Positions 42,717 to 52,948 of a stretch of DNA of 64,000 nt are shown one piece after another. The notes beneath the pieces were generated by a model, which worked only from the letters and a program-made list of their open reading frames with translations, was not told where the DNA came from and made no database searches. The stretch spans positions 62,001 through 126,000 of the forward strand of contig NZ_LIFX01000013.1 of assembly GCF_001297775.1 (NCBI RefSeq). Reading direction: 5' to 3'. The stretch comes from Trabulsiella odontotermitis. Lineage in GTDB: Bacteria > Pseudomonadota > Gammaproteobacteria > Enterobacterales > Enterobacteriaceae. Position 1 is the stretch's first letter. Each line of letters opens with the position of its first letter. Both the position numbers and the translations under genes were made by a program.

Positions 42717-42747
42717 GCCGGTGCCGTCGCGCACCGGCTTTTTGTTT
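42717..42747 (+). terminator. Terminator after mepM
   Basis: GCCGGTGC-CGTCGC-GCACCGGC followed by TTTTTGTTTT. Confidence 0.88.
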
Positions 42748-42815
42748 TGTGCGATAGCGGACACCTCGCTACACTATCCCATTATCTTTATTTGCTGGCG
42801 CAACTGTGAACCTGC

Positions 42816-43787
42816 ATGGAAACGAAAAAAAATAATAGTGAGTTTATTCCTGTCTTTGAAAAATCCTTTTTGCACCCGCGCTTCTGGGGATCCTGGCTGG
42901 GCGTTGCCGCTTTCGCGGGCATTGCGCTGACGCCGCCGTCTTTCCGCGACCCCATACTGGGTAAGCTTGGCACGCTGGTCGGGCGACTGGCCCGCAGTTC
43001 ACGCCGTCGTGCGCAAATTAACCTGCTTTATTGCTTCCCCGAGAAGAGCGAGCAGGAGCGGGAAGCGATGATCGACGCAATGTACGCCACTGCGCCGCAG
43101 GCGATGGTGATGATGGCCGAGCTGGGCCTGCGTGATCCAAAGAAGATCATGCAGCGCGTAGACTGGCGCGGTAAAGAGATCATCGATGAGATGCAGCGCA
43201 ATAACGAGAAAGTGATATTTCTCGTGCCGCACGGCTGGGGTGTGGATATTCCGGCGATGTTAATGGCGTCGCAGGGGCAGATGATGGCGGCCATGTTTCA
43301 CAATCAGGGGAATCCGGTCTTTGATTACGTCTGGAACACCGTCAGGCGCCGTTTTGGCGGCCGTATGCACGCGCGTAACGACGGTATCAAACCGTTTATC
43401 CAGTCAGTGCGCCAGGGTTACTGGGGGTATTATCTGCCGGATCAGGATCATGGTGAGGAGCACAGCGAATTCGTTGACTTCTTTGGCACCTACAAAGCGA
43501 CGTTACCGGCGATTGGCCGCCTGATGAAAGTGTGTCGCGCCAGAGTGGTGCCGCTGTTTCCTGTCTACGATGGTAAAACCCACCGCCTGACGGTGGAAGT
43601 GCGTCCGCCGATGGACGATCTGCTGAAAGCGGATGACAATACCATCGCCCGCCGGATGAACGAAGAGGTGGAGATTTTTGTCACTCCCCATCCTGAACAG
43701 TACACCTGGATCCTCAAGCTGCTGAAAACCCGCAAACCGGGTGAAATTGAGCCTTATAAACGCAAAGAGCTGTTCCCGAAGAAATAA
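42816..43787 (+). CDS. lpxM: Lipid A myristoyltransferase LpxM
   Basis: 323 residues. Late acyltransferase adding myristate to Kdo2-lipid A precursor at the inner membrane. N-terminal membrane segment near 25-40; catalytic HX4D in VPHGWGVDIP; NPVFDYVWNTVRRRFGGR is conserved. The start METKKNNSEF aligns with E. coli LpxM. Confidence 0.97.
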   Translation: METKKNNSEFIPVFEKSFLHPRFWGSWLGVAAFAGIALTPPSFRDPILGKLGTLVGRLARSSRRRAQINLLYCFPEKSEQEREAMIDAMYATAPQAMVMMAELGLRDPKKIMQRVDWRGKEIIDEMQRNNEKVIFLVPHGWGVDIPAMLMASQGQMMAAMFHNQGNPVFDYVWNTVRRRFGGRMHARNDGIKPFIQSVRQGYWGYYLPDQDHGEEHSEFVDFFGTYKATLPAIGRLMKVCRARVVPLFPVYDGKTHRLTVEVRPPMDDLLKADDNTIARRMNEEVEIFVTPHPEQYTWILKLLKTRKPGEIEPYKRKELFPKK

Positions 43788-43813
43788 AAAAAGCGCCCGT
43801 CAGGGCGCTTTCT
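43786..43813. terminator. Bidirectional terminator between lpxM and pykA
   Basis: AAAGCGCCC-GTCA-GGGCGCTTT with A's on the left and T's on the right; serves both convergent genes. Confidence 0.85.
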
Positions 43814-43831
43814 CGTTCTGATGGCGGGCGT

Positions 43832-45274
43832 TTACTCCACCATCATCACACGGGTGGTATTGGTGGAGCCGATGGTGCTCATCACGTCGCCCTGGGTGAC
43901 AATAACGATATCACCGGACATCAGATACCCTTTGTCGCGCAGCAGATTCACCGCATCGTTCGCGGCGGCAACGCCATCGCTGTCGCTGTCGAAAAAGACC
44001 GGCGTCACGCCACGGTAAAGGGCGGTCAGGTTCAGGGTACGTTCATGGCGGGACATGGCGAAAATCGGCAGACCGGAGCTGATACGCGAGGTCATCAGCG
44101 CGGTACGGCCGGATTCGGTCATGGTGATAATCGCCGTCACGCCTTTCAGGTGGTTGGCGGCGTACATCGCCGACATGGCGATCGCTTCTTCGACATTATC
44201 AAACTCAACGTCGAGACGGTGTTTAGAGACGTTAATGCTCGGGATTTTCTCTGCGCCGAGGCAAACGCGCGCCATCGCGGCAACGGTTTCCGCCGGGTAC
44301 TGACCGGCCGCGGTTTCAGCAGAAAGCATTACGGCGTCGGTACCGTCGAGTACGGCGTTCGCCACGTCCATGACTTCTGCACGGGTCGGCATCGGGTTGG
44401 TGATCATCGACTCCATCATTTGCGTCGCGGTGATCACCGCACGGTTCAGCTTACGGGCGCGGCGGATCAGGGCTTTCTGAATACCGACCAGTTCCGGGTC
44501 GCCGATTTCCACGCCGAGGTCGCCACGGGCCACCATCACCACGTCTGAGGCCAGGATGATGTCATCCATCGCATCCTGGGTGCAGACTGCTTCCGCACGC
44601 TCGACTTTGGCAACGATTTTGGCATCGCAGCCCGCATCGCGCGCCAGGCGGCGGGCGTAGTTGAGATCTTCGCCGCAGCGCGGGAAGGAGACGGCCAGGT
44701 AGTCAACGCTAATCTGTGCCGCGGTCAGGATATCAGCCTTGTCTTTTTCGGTCAGCGCTTCGGCAGACAGACCGCCGCCGAGCTTGTTAATGCCTTTGTT
44801 GTTGGAGAGCGGGCCACCGACAGTCACCTCGGTGAATACTTTCATGCCCTGAACGTCCAGCACTTTTAACTGCACGCGACCGTCGTCGAGCAGCAGAATG
44901 TCGCCAGGCACCACGTCCGCTGGCAAACCTTTATAGTCGATGCCGACTTTTTCTTTATCGCCTTCGCCTTTACCGAGGCTGGCATCGAGCAGGAATTTAT
45001 CACCAATATTGAGGAATACTTTGCCTTCTTTGAAAGTCGAAACACGGATTTTTGGCCCTTGCAGATCGCCGAGGATAGCGACATGACGGCCCAGTCTGGC
45101 TGCGATTTCACGCACTTTGTCAGCACGCAGTTTGTGGTCTTCGGGGGTGCCGTGAGAGAAATTCATACGAACTACGTTAGCGCCAGCCGCAATAATTTTT
45201 TCGAGATTATTGTCGCGGTCAGTTGCCGGGCCCAACGTGGTGACAATCTTAGTTCTGCGAAGCCTTCTGGACAT
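43832..45274 (-). CDS. pykA: Pyruvate kinase II
   Basis: 480 residues. Converts phosphoenolpyruvate and ADP to pyruvate and ATP. Visible regions: [44 protein letters not shown] (catalytic Lys) and [17 protein letters not shown] 45274 follows GGAGTATTAC; eight extra upstream codons are not supported. Divergent from hexR is not the case here: both lie on the minus strand, hexR upstream. Confidence 0.97.
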   Translation of the reverse strand: MSRRLRRTKIVTTLGPATDRDNNLEKIIAAGANVVRMNFSHGTPEDHKLRADKVREIAARLGRHVAILGDLQGPKIRVSTFKEGKVFLNIGDKFLLDASLGKGEGDKEKVGIDYKGLPADVVPGDILLLDDGRVQLKVLDVQGMKVFTEVTVGGPLSNNKGINKLGGGLSAEALTEKDKADILTAAQISVDYLAVSFPRCGEDLNYARRLARDAGCDAKIVAKVERAEAVCTQDAMDDIILASDVVMVARGDLGVEIGDPELVGIQKALIRRARKLNRAVITATQMMESMITNPMPTRAEVMDVANAVLDGTDAVMLSAETAAGQYPAETVAAMARVCLGAEKIPSINVSKHRLDVEFDNVEEAIAMSAMYAANHLKGVTAIITMTESGRTALMTSRISSGLPIFAMSRHERTLNLTALYRGVTPVFFDSDSDGVAAANDAVNLLRDKGYLMSGDIVIVTQGDVMSTIGSTNTTRVMMVE

Positions 45275-45397
45275 GTAATACTCCGTTAACTGATACAACT
45301 TTGGTGTTGCGTGAAAAGGAATCCGGGTCGTTCTCCACGTTAACTCTGGAGGAACTTAACCGAATGTACAAATAAGTTACAACCTGCTTTTCGATTT

Positions 45398-46267
45398 TTA
45401 GTGATTATCGCTGCGTAACAGCAATTCCTTATCAAAACGCGATTCTTTCAGCGCTTCCTTGACTCGCTTCAAGTTATCTCTGAATTTTGCCCCCCGGCGT
45501 AGTGTAAAACCGGTTGCCAGTACGTCGATAACAGTTAATTGTGCCAGGCGCGAAACCATGGGCATGTAAATGTCAGTATCTTCCGGAACGTCCAGCGTAA
45601 TGGCCAGGCTGGCCTCGCGGGCAAGCGGCGTACCGGCGGAAGTAATGGCGATCACCATGGCATCGTTTTCCCTCGCCAGTTGCGCCAGTTCGACCTGGCT
45701 TTTGGTTCTGCCGGTGTGGGAAATCAGCACCACGACGTCATCGTCGCTGCAATTCATACAACTCATACGTTGCAGAACGATGTCGTCGGAATAGATGACG
45801 GGGACGTTGAAGCGGAAAAATTTGTTCATCGCATCGTGTGCGACAGCAGCGGAAGAGCCGAGACCGAAAAAAGCGATTTTATTCGCCTGCGTGAGCAGGT
45901 CAACCGCACGATTCACCGCGCCCATATCCAGCGACTGGCGAACGTGGTCCAGGCTTGCCATCGCTGATTCAAAGATTTTGCTGGTATAGGCTTCGACACT
46001 ATCATCTTCATCGACGTTGCGACTAACATAAGGCGTGCCGTTGGCGATGCTTTGCGCCAGATGCAGCTTGAAATCCGGGAAACCGCGGGTCTCCAGGCTG
46101 CGGCAAAACCGGTTCACCGTGGGTTCACTGACGCCTGCCTGCAACGCGAGGGTGGCGATACTTGAATGGATGGCCTGAGCCGGGTCGGCGAGAATGACTT
46201 CAGCCACTTTGCGTTCAGATTTGCTAAGGTGTTCAAGGTGGAACTGGATTTTTTCAAGCATGTTCAT
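45398..46267 (-). CDS. hexR: RpiR-family regulator HexR
   Basis: 289 residues. N-terminal HTH (LSKSERKVAEVIL, GVSEPTVNRFCRSL) and C-terminal SIS sugar-phosphate domain (IAFFGLGSSAAVAHD; ISHTGRTKSQVELA). HexR represses zwf and edd-eda and is released by ketodeoxyphosphogluconate. I chose ATG 46267 (MNMLEKIQ), as in E. coli. Divergent from zwf, its own target. Confidence 0.95.
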   Translation of the reverse strand: MNMLEKIQFHLEHLSKSERKVAEVILADPAQAIHSSIATLALQAGVSEPTVNRFCRSLETRGFPDFKLHLAQSIANGTPYVSRNVDEDDSVEAYTSKIFESAMASLDHVRQSLDMGAVNRAVDLLTQANKIAFFGLGSSAAVAHDAMNKFFRFNVPVIYSDDIVLQRMSCMNCSDDDVVVLISHTGRTKSQVELAQLARENDAMVIAITSAGTPLAREASLAITLDVPEDTDIYMPMVSRLAQLTVIDVLATGFTLRRGAKFRDNLKRVKEALKESRFDKELLLRSDNH

Positions 46268-46619
46268 TATTAAACGCTCATCAACTAAAGCGATTTCTGA
46301 AATGGGTGAAATCGTCATGCGAATTAGCAAGAATATACCCCCCGGAAGATGGTAAAGGTAAGGAACAACGAGCGGAAATGTTGTTTTTTTTCATTACATG
46401 ATCAGAGTCGTGTTTTAGTGACGATATTCAGGGCGAAAGAACGAACAAAATTAGCCAGTTGCCTGAAATCTGCCGCCGCGCTTTTTCAAAGGATGCGCTT
46501 TAGCGTCGTAAATAGCGGAATGGGGTTTCGGGAAATACGTAAACACAGTACAGTGCATCGTAATAAAATTACAACGAAGTCCTGGCGTCAGTGCCGGGAA
46601 ATCAACTAAGGAGAATGAC
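46268..46619. promoter_or_regulatory. hexR-zwf divergent control region
   Basis: 352 bp without a gene. It holds the promoters of both genes and the HexR palindrome at 46560. E. coli zwf also has a SoxS/MarA box; I could not assign it here by eye. Confidence 0.6.
46560..46572. promoter_or_regulatory. HexR operator at zwf
   Basis: GTAAT-AAA-ATTAC is a perfect palindrome matching the HexR box TGTAATTAAATTACA in its core, 48 bp before the zwf ATG. Confidence 0.75.
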
Positions 46620-48095
46620 ATGGCGGTAACGCAAACAGCCCAGGCATGCGATCTGGTCATTTTCGGCGCCAAGGGAGATCTGGCTCGTCGTAAATTGCTG
46701 CCTTCCCTGTATCAACTCGAAAAATCAGGGCAAATCCACCCTGATACTCGCATCATTGGGGTCGGACGCGCAGACTGGGATAAAGACGCGTACACCAAGG
46801 TCGTACGCGAAGCCCTGGAAACCTTCATGAAGGAAAAAATCGATGAAGGGTTATGGGATACGCTGAGCGGCCGACTGGATTTTTGTAACCTGGACGTCAA
46901 TGACACCAAAGCCTTTTCCCGCCTGGGTAAAATGCTCGATCAAAAAGAGCGCGTGACCATCAACTATTTCGCCATGCCGCCAAGCACCTTTGGCGCGATC
47001 TGCAAAGGTCTCGGCGAGGCGAAACTGAACGCCCAACCGGCACGCGTGGTCATGGAAAAACCGCTTGGCACCTCGCTGGAAACGTCCCGCGAAATCAACG
47101 ATCAGGTAGGAACGTATTTCGACGAATGCCAGGTGTACCGCATCGACCACTATCTGGGTAAAGAAACGGTGCTGAACCTGCTGGCGCTGCGTTTTGCCAA
47201 CGCCCTGTTTGTGAATAACTGGGATAACCGCACCATTGATCACGTGGAAATCACTGTCGCAGAAGAAGTGGGCATTGAAGGGCGCTGGGGTTACTTCGAC
47301 CAGGCGGGTCAGATGCGCGACATGATTCAGAACCACCTGCTGCAAATTCTGTGCATGATTGCGATGTCGCCGCCGTCAGACCTTAGCGCAGACAGCATCC
47401 GTGACGAAAAAGTCAAAGTGCTGAAGTCGCTGCGCCGTATCGATCGCTCCAATGTGCGTGAAAAAACCGTCCGTGGTCAGTACACCACCGGTTTTGCGCA
47501 GGGCAAAAAAGTGCCGGGTTATCTGGAAGAAGAGGGCGCTAATAAGAGCAGCAATACCGAAACGTTTGTGGCCATTCGCGTCGACATCGACAACTGGCGC
47601 TGGGCGGGTGTGCCGTTCTATCTGCGTACCGGTAAGCGTCTGCCGACGAAATGTTCAGAAGTGGTGGTCTACTTCAAAACGCCTGAGCTGAACCTGTTCA
47701 AAGAGTCCTGGCAGGATCTGCCGCAGAACAAGCTGACGATTCGTCTGCAGCCGGACGAAGGCGTGGATATCCAGGTACTGAACAAAGTGCCAGGCCTGGA
47801 CCACAAACATAATCTGCAGACCACCAAGCTTGATCTGAGCTACTCCGAAACCTTCAATCAGACGCACCTGGCGGACGCCTATGAGCGCCTGCTGCTGGAA
47901 ACCATGCGTGGCATTCAGGCACTGTTTGTGCGCCGTGATGAAGTGGAAGAGGCGTGGAAATGGGTCGACTCCATTACTGGCGCGTGGGCGGCGGATCAGG
48001 ATGCGCCGAAACCGTATCAGGCAGGCACCTGGGGGCCGGTCGCTTCCGTGGCGATGATCACCCGTGATGGCCGCTCCTGGAATGAGTTTGAATAA
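46620..48095 (+). CDS. zwf: Glucose-6-phosphate 1-dehydrogenase
   Basis: 491 residues, as E. coli. First enzyme of the oxidative pentose phosphate route, making NADPH. Nucleotide-binding [18 protein letters not shown] and the active-site RIDHYLGKE are present. SD AAGGAG precedes ATG 46620. Regulated by HexR at the adjacent operator. Confidence 0.98.
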   Translation: MAVTQTAQACDLVIFGAKGDLARRKLLPSLYQLEKSGQIHPDTRIIGVGRADWDKDAYTKVVREALETFMKEKIDEGLWDTLSGRLDFCNLDVNDTKAFSRLGKMLDQKERVTINYFAMPPSTFGAICKGLGEAKLNAQPARVVMEKPLGTSLETSREINDQVGTYFDECQVYRIDHYLGKETVLNLLALRFANALFVNNWDNRTIDHVEITVAEEVGIEGRWGYFDQAGQMRDMIQNHLLQILCMIAMSPPSDLSADSIRDEKVKVLKSLRRIDRSNVREKTVRGQYTTGFAQGKKVPGYLEEEGANKSSNTETFVAIRVDIDNWRWAGVPFYLRTGKRLPTKCSEVVVYFKTPELNLFKESWQDLPQNKLTIRLQPDEGVDIQVLNKVPGLDHKHNLQTTKLDLSYSETFNQTHLADAYERLLLETMRGIQALFVRRDEVEEAWKWVDSITGAWAADQDAPKPYQAGTWGPVASVAMITRDGRSWNEFE

Positions 48096-48121
48096 GCCAG
48101 AGAAGCTCCCTCAGAGGTGTT

Positions 48122-48137
48122 ATTTTACCGGTAACAT
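48122..48137. promoter_or_regulatory. GntR operator for edd-eda
   Basis: ATTTTACCGGTAACAT differs at one position from the GntR consensus ATGTTACCGGTAACAT. It is about 195 bp before the edd ATG. GntR repression by lack of gluconate is established for edd in E. coli. Confidence 0.78.
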
Positions 48138-48174
48138 GATCTGATACACATTAATGGTGATTTTTTGCACTAAT

Positions 48175-48210
48175 AAACTCCGCGTGGATTTCCCCGCGGA
48201 GTTTTTTTTT
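48175..48210 (+). terminator. Terminator between zwf and edd
   Basis: AAACTCCGCG-(TGGATTTCCC)-CGCGGAGTTT followed by a long T run. It lies downstream of the GntR site, so the edd promoter must be after it or the RNA must pass it. Confidence 0.88.
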
Positions 48211-48331
48211 ATTATACTGACTGAAGCGATTTTGCCCCTGAGCTCCGGCATTCAAGCGTTTCAGCATTGTTAAACATTACTGATGATCTTGTTAATCCCG
48301 CGGGCCGGACAGATAAATTTGAGGAGCTTCT

Positions 48332-50143
48332 ATGAATCCAATAATGTTACGCGTAACAAAGCGAATTATTGACCGCTCGCGAGAGACCCGCACGGCGTAC
48401 CTCGAACGGATTAACCAGGCAAAGACGACGACGGTCCATCGTTCGCAACTGGCCTGCGGCAACCTGGCGCACGGTTTTGCTGCCTGCCAGCCGGACGATA
48501 AAGCCGCGCTGAAAAGCATGCTGCGTAACAATATCGCCATCATTACCTCCTACAACGACATGCTCTCGGCGCATCAGCCGTACGAACACTACCCGGATAT
48601 CATTCGCAAAGCGCTGCACAGCGCGAACGCGGTGGGTCAGGTGGCCGGTGGCGTACCAGCTATGTGCGATGGCGTGACCCAGGGGCAGGATGGCATGGAA
48701 CTGTCGCTGCTGAGCCGCGAAGTGATCGCCATGTCAGCGGCGGTGGGGCTCTCTCACAATATGTTCGACGGCGCGCTGTATCTCGGCGTGTGTGACAAAA
48801 TCGTCCCGGGGCTGGCAATGGCGGCGCTGTCGTTTGGTCACCTGCCGTCCATCTTTATTCCGTCCGGCCCGATGGCCAGCGGACTGGCGAACAAAGAAAA
48901 AGTGCGCATCCGCCAGTTGTACGCGGAAGGCAAAGTTGATCGTATGGCGCTGCTGGAATCAGAAGCCGCGTCGTATCACGCACCAGGTACCTGTACTTTC
49001 TATGGCACGGCGAACACCAACCAGATGGTCATCGAGTTTATGGGGATGCAACTGCCTGGTTCGTCATTTGTTCACCCGGATGCGCCGCTGCGTGAAGCGT
49101 TAACGGCGGCTGCCGCGCGCCAGGTCACCCGGTTGACCGGCAATGGCAACGAATGGATGCCGCTCGGTAAACTGTTTGATGAAAAAGTGGTGGTCAACGG
49201 GATCGTCGCGCTGCTCGCGACCGGTGGCTCGACCAACCACACAATGCACCTGGTGGCGATGGCTCGCGCGGCGGGCATCATCATCAACTGGGATGATTTC
49301 TCTGAGCTTTCCGATGTGGTGCCGTTAATGGCGCGTCTCTATCCGAACGGCCCGGCGGATATCAACCACTTCCAGGCAGCCGGTGGCGTGCCGGTGCTGG
49401 TGCGTGAGCTGCTGAAGGGCGGTCTGCTGCATGAAGACGTCAATACTGTGGCGGGCTTTGGTCTGTCGCGCTATACCATGGAGCCGTGGCTGAATAACGG
49501 CGAGCTGGACTGGCGTGAAGGGGCAACCGCCTCGCTCGACAGCGACATCATCGCCTCGTTCGACAAACCATTCTCCCACCATGGCGGTACCAAAGTGCTG
49601 AGCGGCAACCTCGGTCGCGCAGTGATGAAAACCTCCGCCGTGCCGGTGGAAAACCAGATTATCGAGGCACCTGCGGTGGTCTTTGAAAGCCAGCACGATG
49701 TGCTGCCTGCTTTTGACGCCGGGTTGCTGGATAAGGATTGTGTCGTTGTGGTGCGCCATCAGGGGCCAAAAGCGAACGGCATGCCAGAATTACATAAACT
49801 TATGCCGCCGTTAGGTGTATTATTGGACCGCCGTTTCAAAATCGCGTTAGTGACCGATGGACGACTCTCCGGCGCATCAGGCAAAGTGCCGTCAGCTATC
49901 CACGTCACCCCGGAAGCGTACGATGGCGGTCTGTTAGCCAAAGTCCGCGACGGCGACATGATCCGTGTTAACGGGCAGACAGGCGAACTGACGCTGCTGG
50001 TGGATGACGCCGAACTGGCTGCCCGTCAGCCACATATCCCTGACCTGAGCGCCTCGCGCACAGGTACCGGCCGCGAACTGTTTGGCGCACTGCGTGAAAA
50101 ACTGTCCGGCGCAGAGCAGGGTGCAACCTGCATCACTTTTTAA
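48332..50143 (+). CDS. edd: 6-Phosphogluconate dehydratase
   Basis: 603 residues. First Entner-Doudoroff enzyme, 6-phosphogluconate to KDPG, with a 4Fe-4S cluster. Cluster cysteines lie in VPAMCDGVTQGQDG and nearby ACGNLAHG and SHNMFDGALYLGVCDK. Matches E. coli Edd throughout. SD TTGAGGAGC. eda follows after 39 bp. Confidence 0.98.
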   Translation: MNPIMLRVTKRIIDRSRETRTAYLERINQAKTTTVHRSQLACGNLAHGFAACQPDDKAALKSMLRNNIAIITSYNDMLSAHQPYEHYPDIIRKALHSANAVGQVAGGVPAMCDGVTQGQDGMELSLLSREVIAMSAAVGLSHNMFDGALYLGVCDKIVPGLAMAALSFGHLPSIFIPSGPMASGLANKEKVRIRQLYAEGKVDRMALLESEAASYHAPGTCTFYGTANTNQMVIEFMGMQLPGSSFVHPDAPLREALTAAAARQVTRLTGNGNEWMPLGKLFDEKVVVNGIVALLATGGSTNHTMHLVAMARAAGIIINWDDFSELSDVVPLMARLYPNGPADINHFQAAGGVPVLVRELLKGGLLHEDVNTVAGFGLSRYTMEPWLNNGELDWREGATASLDSDIIASFDKPFSHHGGTKVLSGNLGRAVMKTSAVPVENQIIEAPAVVFESQHDVLPAFDAGLLDKDCVVVVRHQGPKANGMPELHKLMPPLGVLLDRRFKIALVTDGRLSGASGKVPSAIHVTPEAYDGGLLAKVRDGDMIRVNGQTGELTLLVDDAELAARQPHIPDLSASRTGTGRELFGALREKLSGAEQGATCITF

Positions 50144-50182
50144 GACGACAAGAATTATCGATCTGGCGAGAGAAAAACTCTG

Positions 50183-50821
50183 ATGAAAAACTGGAAAACA
50201 ACAGCAGAAGCAATCCTGACCAACGGGCCTGTAGTACCGGTTATCGTAGTGAAAAAACTGGAACACTCCGTGCCGATGGCGAAAGCGCTGGTTGCCGGTG
50301 GTGTCCGCGTACTGGAAGTGACTCTGCGTACCGATTGTGCGCTTGATGCGATCCGCGCCATTGCCAAAGAAGTGCCTGAAGCGATCATCGGTGCGGGTAC
50401 CGTGACCAATGTCCAGCAACTGAAAGAAGTGACTGACGCAGGCGCGCAGTTCGCCATCAGTCCGGGGCTGACCGAACCGCTGCTGAAAGCGGCAACCGAA
50501 GGCACCATTCCGCTGATCCCGGGCATCAGCACCGTTTCTGAACTGATGCTGGGCATGGATTACGGTCTGAAAGAGTTTAAATTCTTCCCGGCGGAAGCTA
50601 ACGGCGGTGTGAAAGCGCTGCAGGCGATTGCCGGCCCGTTCGGCAACATCCGTTTCTGCCCGACCGGCGGGATCTCTCCGGCGAACTACCGTGATTACCT
50701 GGCGCTGAAAAGCGTGCTGTGCATCGGTGGCTCCTGGCTGGTTCCGGCCGACGCGCTGGAAGCGGGGGACTGGGATCGTATTACGAAACTGGCGCGCGAA
50801 GCGGTAGAAGGCGCGAAGTAA
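50183..50821 (+). CDS. eda: KHG/KDPG aldolase
   Basis: 212 residues. Class I aldolase splitting KDPG to pyruvate and glyceraldehyde-3-phosphate. The Schiff-base lysine is in [13 protein letters not shown] and the glutamate in RVLEVTLRT. Also used for uronate and pectin catabolism, which links it to the KdgR-type module at 23-26 kb. Confidence 0.98.
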   Translation: MKNWKTTAEAILTNGPVVPVIVVKKLEHSVPMAKALVAGGVRVLEVTLRTDCALDAIRAIAKEVPEAIIGAGTVTNVQQLKEVTDAGAQFAISPGLTEPLLKAATEGTIPLIPGISTVSELMLGMDYGLKEFKFFPAEANGGVKALQAIAGPFGNIRFCPTGGISPANYRDYLALKSVLCIGGSWLVPADALEAGDWDRITKLAREAVEGAK

Positions 50822-50829
50822 GTTTCCGC

Positions 50830-50869
50830 AAAAAGCCCGGTGGCGCAACGAACGCTACCGGGCTTTTTT
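50830..50869. terminator. Bidirectional terminator between eda and purT
   Basis: AAAAGCCCGGT / ACCGGGCTTTTTT with an 15-base loop region; convergent genes. Confidence 0.87.
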
Positions 50870-50870
50870 A

Positions 50871-52049
50871 TTACCCTTTCACCACCACGGACGCCGCCGC
50901 CGCTTTGGCACGCGTCACCGCCTGGTCAATATCCTCCGCCACAGCCAGCGCCACGCCTAAGCGACGCGACCCGTCAATGTCCGGTTTACCAAACAGACGC
51001 AACTGTACGCCCGCGCCAACCGCCGCCTGTACGTTATCAAAAGTGACGTTCTGGCTGGTCAGTTGTGGCAGGATCACTGCCGACGCCGAAGGCCCGTACT
51101 GACGAATACCGCCAACGGGCAGCCCAAGAAACGCGCGAACGTGCAGGGCAAATTCCGACAGATCCTGAGAAATCATCGTCACCATGCCGGTGTCGTGCGG
51201 GCGCGGGGAGACCTCGCTGAAAATCACCTCGTCGCCGCAGACAAACAGCTCAACGCCAAACAGGCCGTAGCCGCCGAGCGCCAGCACCACTTTACGGGCG
51301 ATCTCTTCGGCGCGCGCCTGCGCCAGCGGGCTCATCTGCTGTGGCTGCCAGGATTCGCGGTAGTCGCCATCTTCCTGACGATGACCGATCGGCGAACAGA
51401 AATGGACGCCATCGACGGCGCTGACGGTGAGCAGGGTGATTTCAAAATCAAAATTCACCACCCCTTCAACGATAACGCGCCCGGCGCCAGCGCGGCCGCC
51501 CTGTTGGGCATACTGCCAGGCGTCGCTCAACTGCGCCGCGGAACGGATAAAGCTCTGACCCTTGCCGGATGAGCTCATCACTGGTTTGACGATGCAGGGA
51601 TAGCCGATAGCGTCCACCGCGTCTCTGAACGCGGTTTCGCTGTCAGCAAAACGGTAGCGGGAGGTCGGCAGCGCCAGCTCTTCTGCGGCAAGGCGGCGAA
51701 TGCCTTCCCGGTTCATGGTCAGTTTCGCCGCGCGGGCGCAGGGAACGACTTTCTGCCCGGCGGCCTCCAGCTCGATCAGCATATCGGTGGCGATGGCTTC
51801 AATTTCAGGTACCACAAAATCGGGTTTTTCCTGCGCAACCAGCGCCTTCAGCGCGTTGCCATCCAGCATATTAATGACATGCGAACGATGCGCGACGTGC
51901 ATCGCCGGGGCATCGGCGTAGCGGTCAACCGCGATCACTTCCAGACCCAGCCGCTGGCACTCGATAGCGACTTCTTTACCCAGTTCTCCAGAACCTAACA
52001 ACATCACGCGCGTGGCTGAAGGGCGCAGCGCCGTTCCTAATAAAGTCAT
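50871..52049 (-). CDS. purT: Formate-dependent GAR transformylase PurT
   Basis: 392 residues of the ATP-grasp superfamily. Uses formate and ATP to formylate glycinamide ribonucleotide in purine synthesis. Conserved segments: [47 protein letters not shown] and [16 protein letters not shown] chose ATG 52049 ([13 protein letters not shown]) as in E. coli over an in-frame ATG 11 codons upstream. A PurR box lies 39 bp upstream. Confidence 0.97.
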   Translation of the reverse strand: MTLLGTALRPSATRVMLLGSGELGKEVAIECQRLGLEVIAVDRYADAPAMHVAHRSHVINMLDGNALKALVAQEKPDFVVPEIEAIATDMLIELEAAGQKVVPCARAAKLTMNREGIRRLAAEELALPTSRYRFADSETAFRDAVDAIGYPCIVKPVMSSSGKGQSFIRSAAQLSDAWQYAQQGGRAGAGRVIVEGVVNFDFEITLLTVSAVDGVHFCSPIGHRQEDGDYRESWQPQQMSPLAQARAEEIARKVVLALGGYGLFGVELFVCGDEVIFSEVSPRPHDTGMVTMISQDLSEFALHVRAFLGLPVGGIRQYGPSASAVILPQLTSQNVTFDNVQAAVGAGVQLRLFGKPDIDGSRRLGVALAVAEDIDQAVTRAKAAAASVVVKG

Positions 52050-52087
52050 AACGTTTATCCGAGGTAAAAAGCGATGGCGCATTATAG

Positions 52088-52103
52088 ACGAAAACGTTTG
52101 CGT
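52088..52103 (-). promoter_or_regulatory. PurR operator for purT
   Basis: On the minus strand ACGCAAACGTTTTCGT, an exact match to the PurR consensus (ACGCAAACGTTTNCGT). Confidence 0.92.
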
Positions 52104-52215
52104 CTGTCTTGCTGACGACGTGATGACTTATTTGCGCATCTTTAGGTGAAACAGACATTTCCTGACAAGTCCGTGTTTATTCTGTGGATTACGTTTGTCC
52201 ATTCTGGGGTGAAAA

Positions 52216-52869
52216 ATGTCTAACTGGCTAAATCAATTGCAGTCGTTACTGGGGCAAAAAAGTGGCACTGCCTCCACCGGCGGCGATCAGGGGTTAAGTA
52301 ACCTGTTGGTTCCTGGCGCGCTGGGCGGGCTGGCGGGGCTTTTACTGTCCAGCAAGTCATCACGCAAGCTACTGGCGAAATATGGTACCAGCGCATTGCT
52401 GGCGGGTGGTGGCGCGATTGCCGGAACCGTGTTGTGGAACAAATATAAAGATCGTATGGGCGGTGCCACGCAGGCAGCACCCGCAGCGGAACCACAGCCA
52501 GCGTCGCTGGATGCGCGTACCGGACGCTTGATTCTGGCGCTGGTCTTTGCGGCAAAAAGTGACGGGCATATCGACGATAAAGAACGTGCGGCTATTGAGC
52601 AGCAGATGCGTGAAGCGGGCGTTGAGGCGCAAGGCAGAGCGCTGGTGGCGCAGGCCATCGAACAACCGCTCGACCCACAACTGCTGGCGCGCGATGTGCA
52701 AAATGAAGAGGAAGCGCTGGAACTTTACTTCCTCAGTTGTGCCGCCATCGACATCGATCACTTTATGGAGCGCAGCTATCTGAACGCGCTTGGCGATGCG
52801 TTAAACATTCCGCAGGATGTCCGGACCAGCATCGAACAGGATCTTCAGCAGCAAAAACAGGCACTTTAA
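52216..52869 (+). CDS. yebE: DUF533 inner membrane protein YebE
   Basis: 217 residues. An N-terminal glycine-rich hydrophobic region ([15 protein letters not shown] and [18 protein letters not shown]) is followed by a C-terminal TerB/DUF533 helical domain ([24 protein letters not shown]). Matches E. coli YebE, reported as envelope-stress (Cpx) responsive; function unknown. yebF and yebG, which separate it from purT in E. coli, are absent. Confidence 0.93.
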   Translation: MSNWLNQLQSLLGQKSGTASTGGDQGLSNLLVPGALGGLAGLLLSSKSSRKLLAKYGTSALLAGGGAIAGTVLWNKYKDRMGGATQAAPAAEPQPASLDARTGRLILALVFAAKSDGHIDDKERAAIEQQMREAGVEAQGRALVAQAIEQPLDPQLLARDVQNEEEALELYFLSCAAIDIDHFMERSYLNALGDALNIPQDVRTSIEQDLQQQKQAL

Positions 52870-52948
52870 TGGCACTGTGACATGTTTCGCTTGCATCATC
52901 GCTGACTTTTGCCACCCTTAAGGGATGTGGAATAAAAAGTACAAAGCA

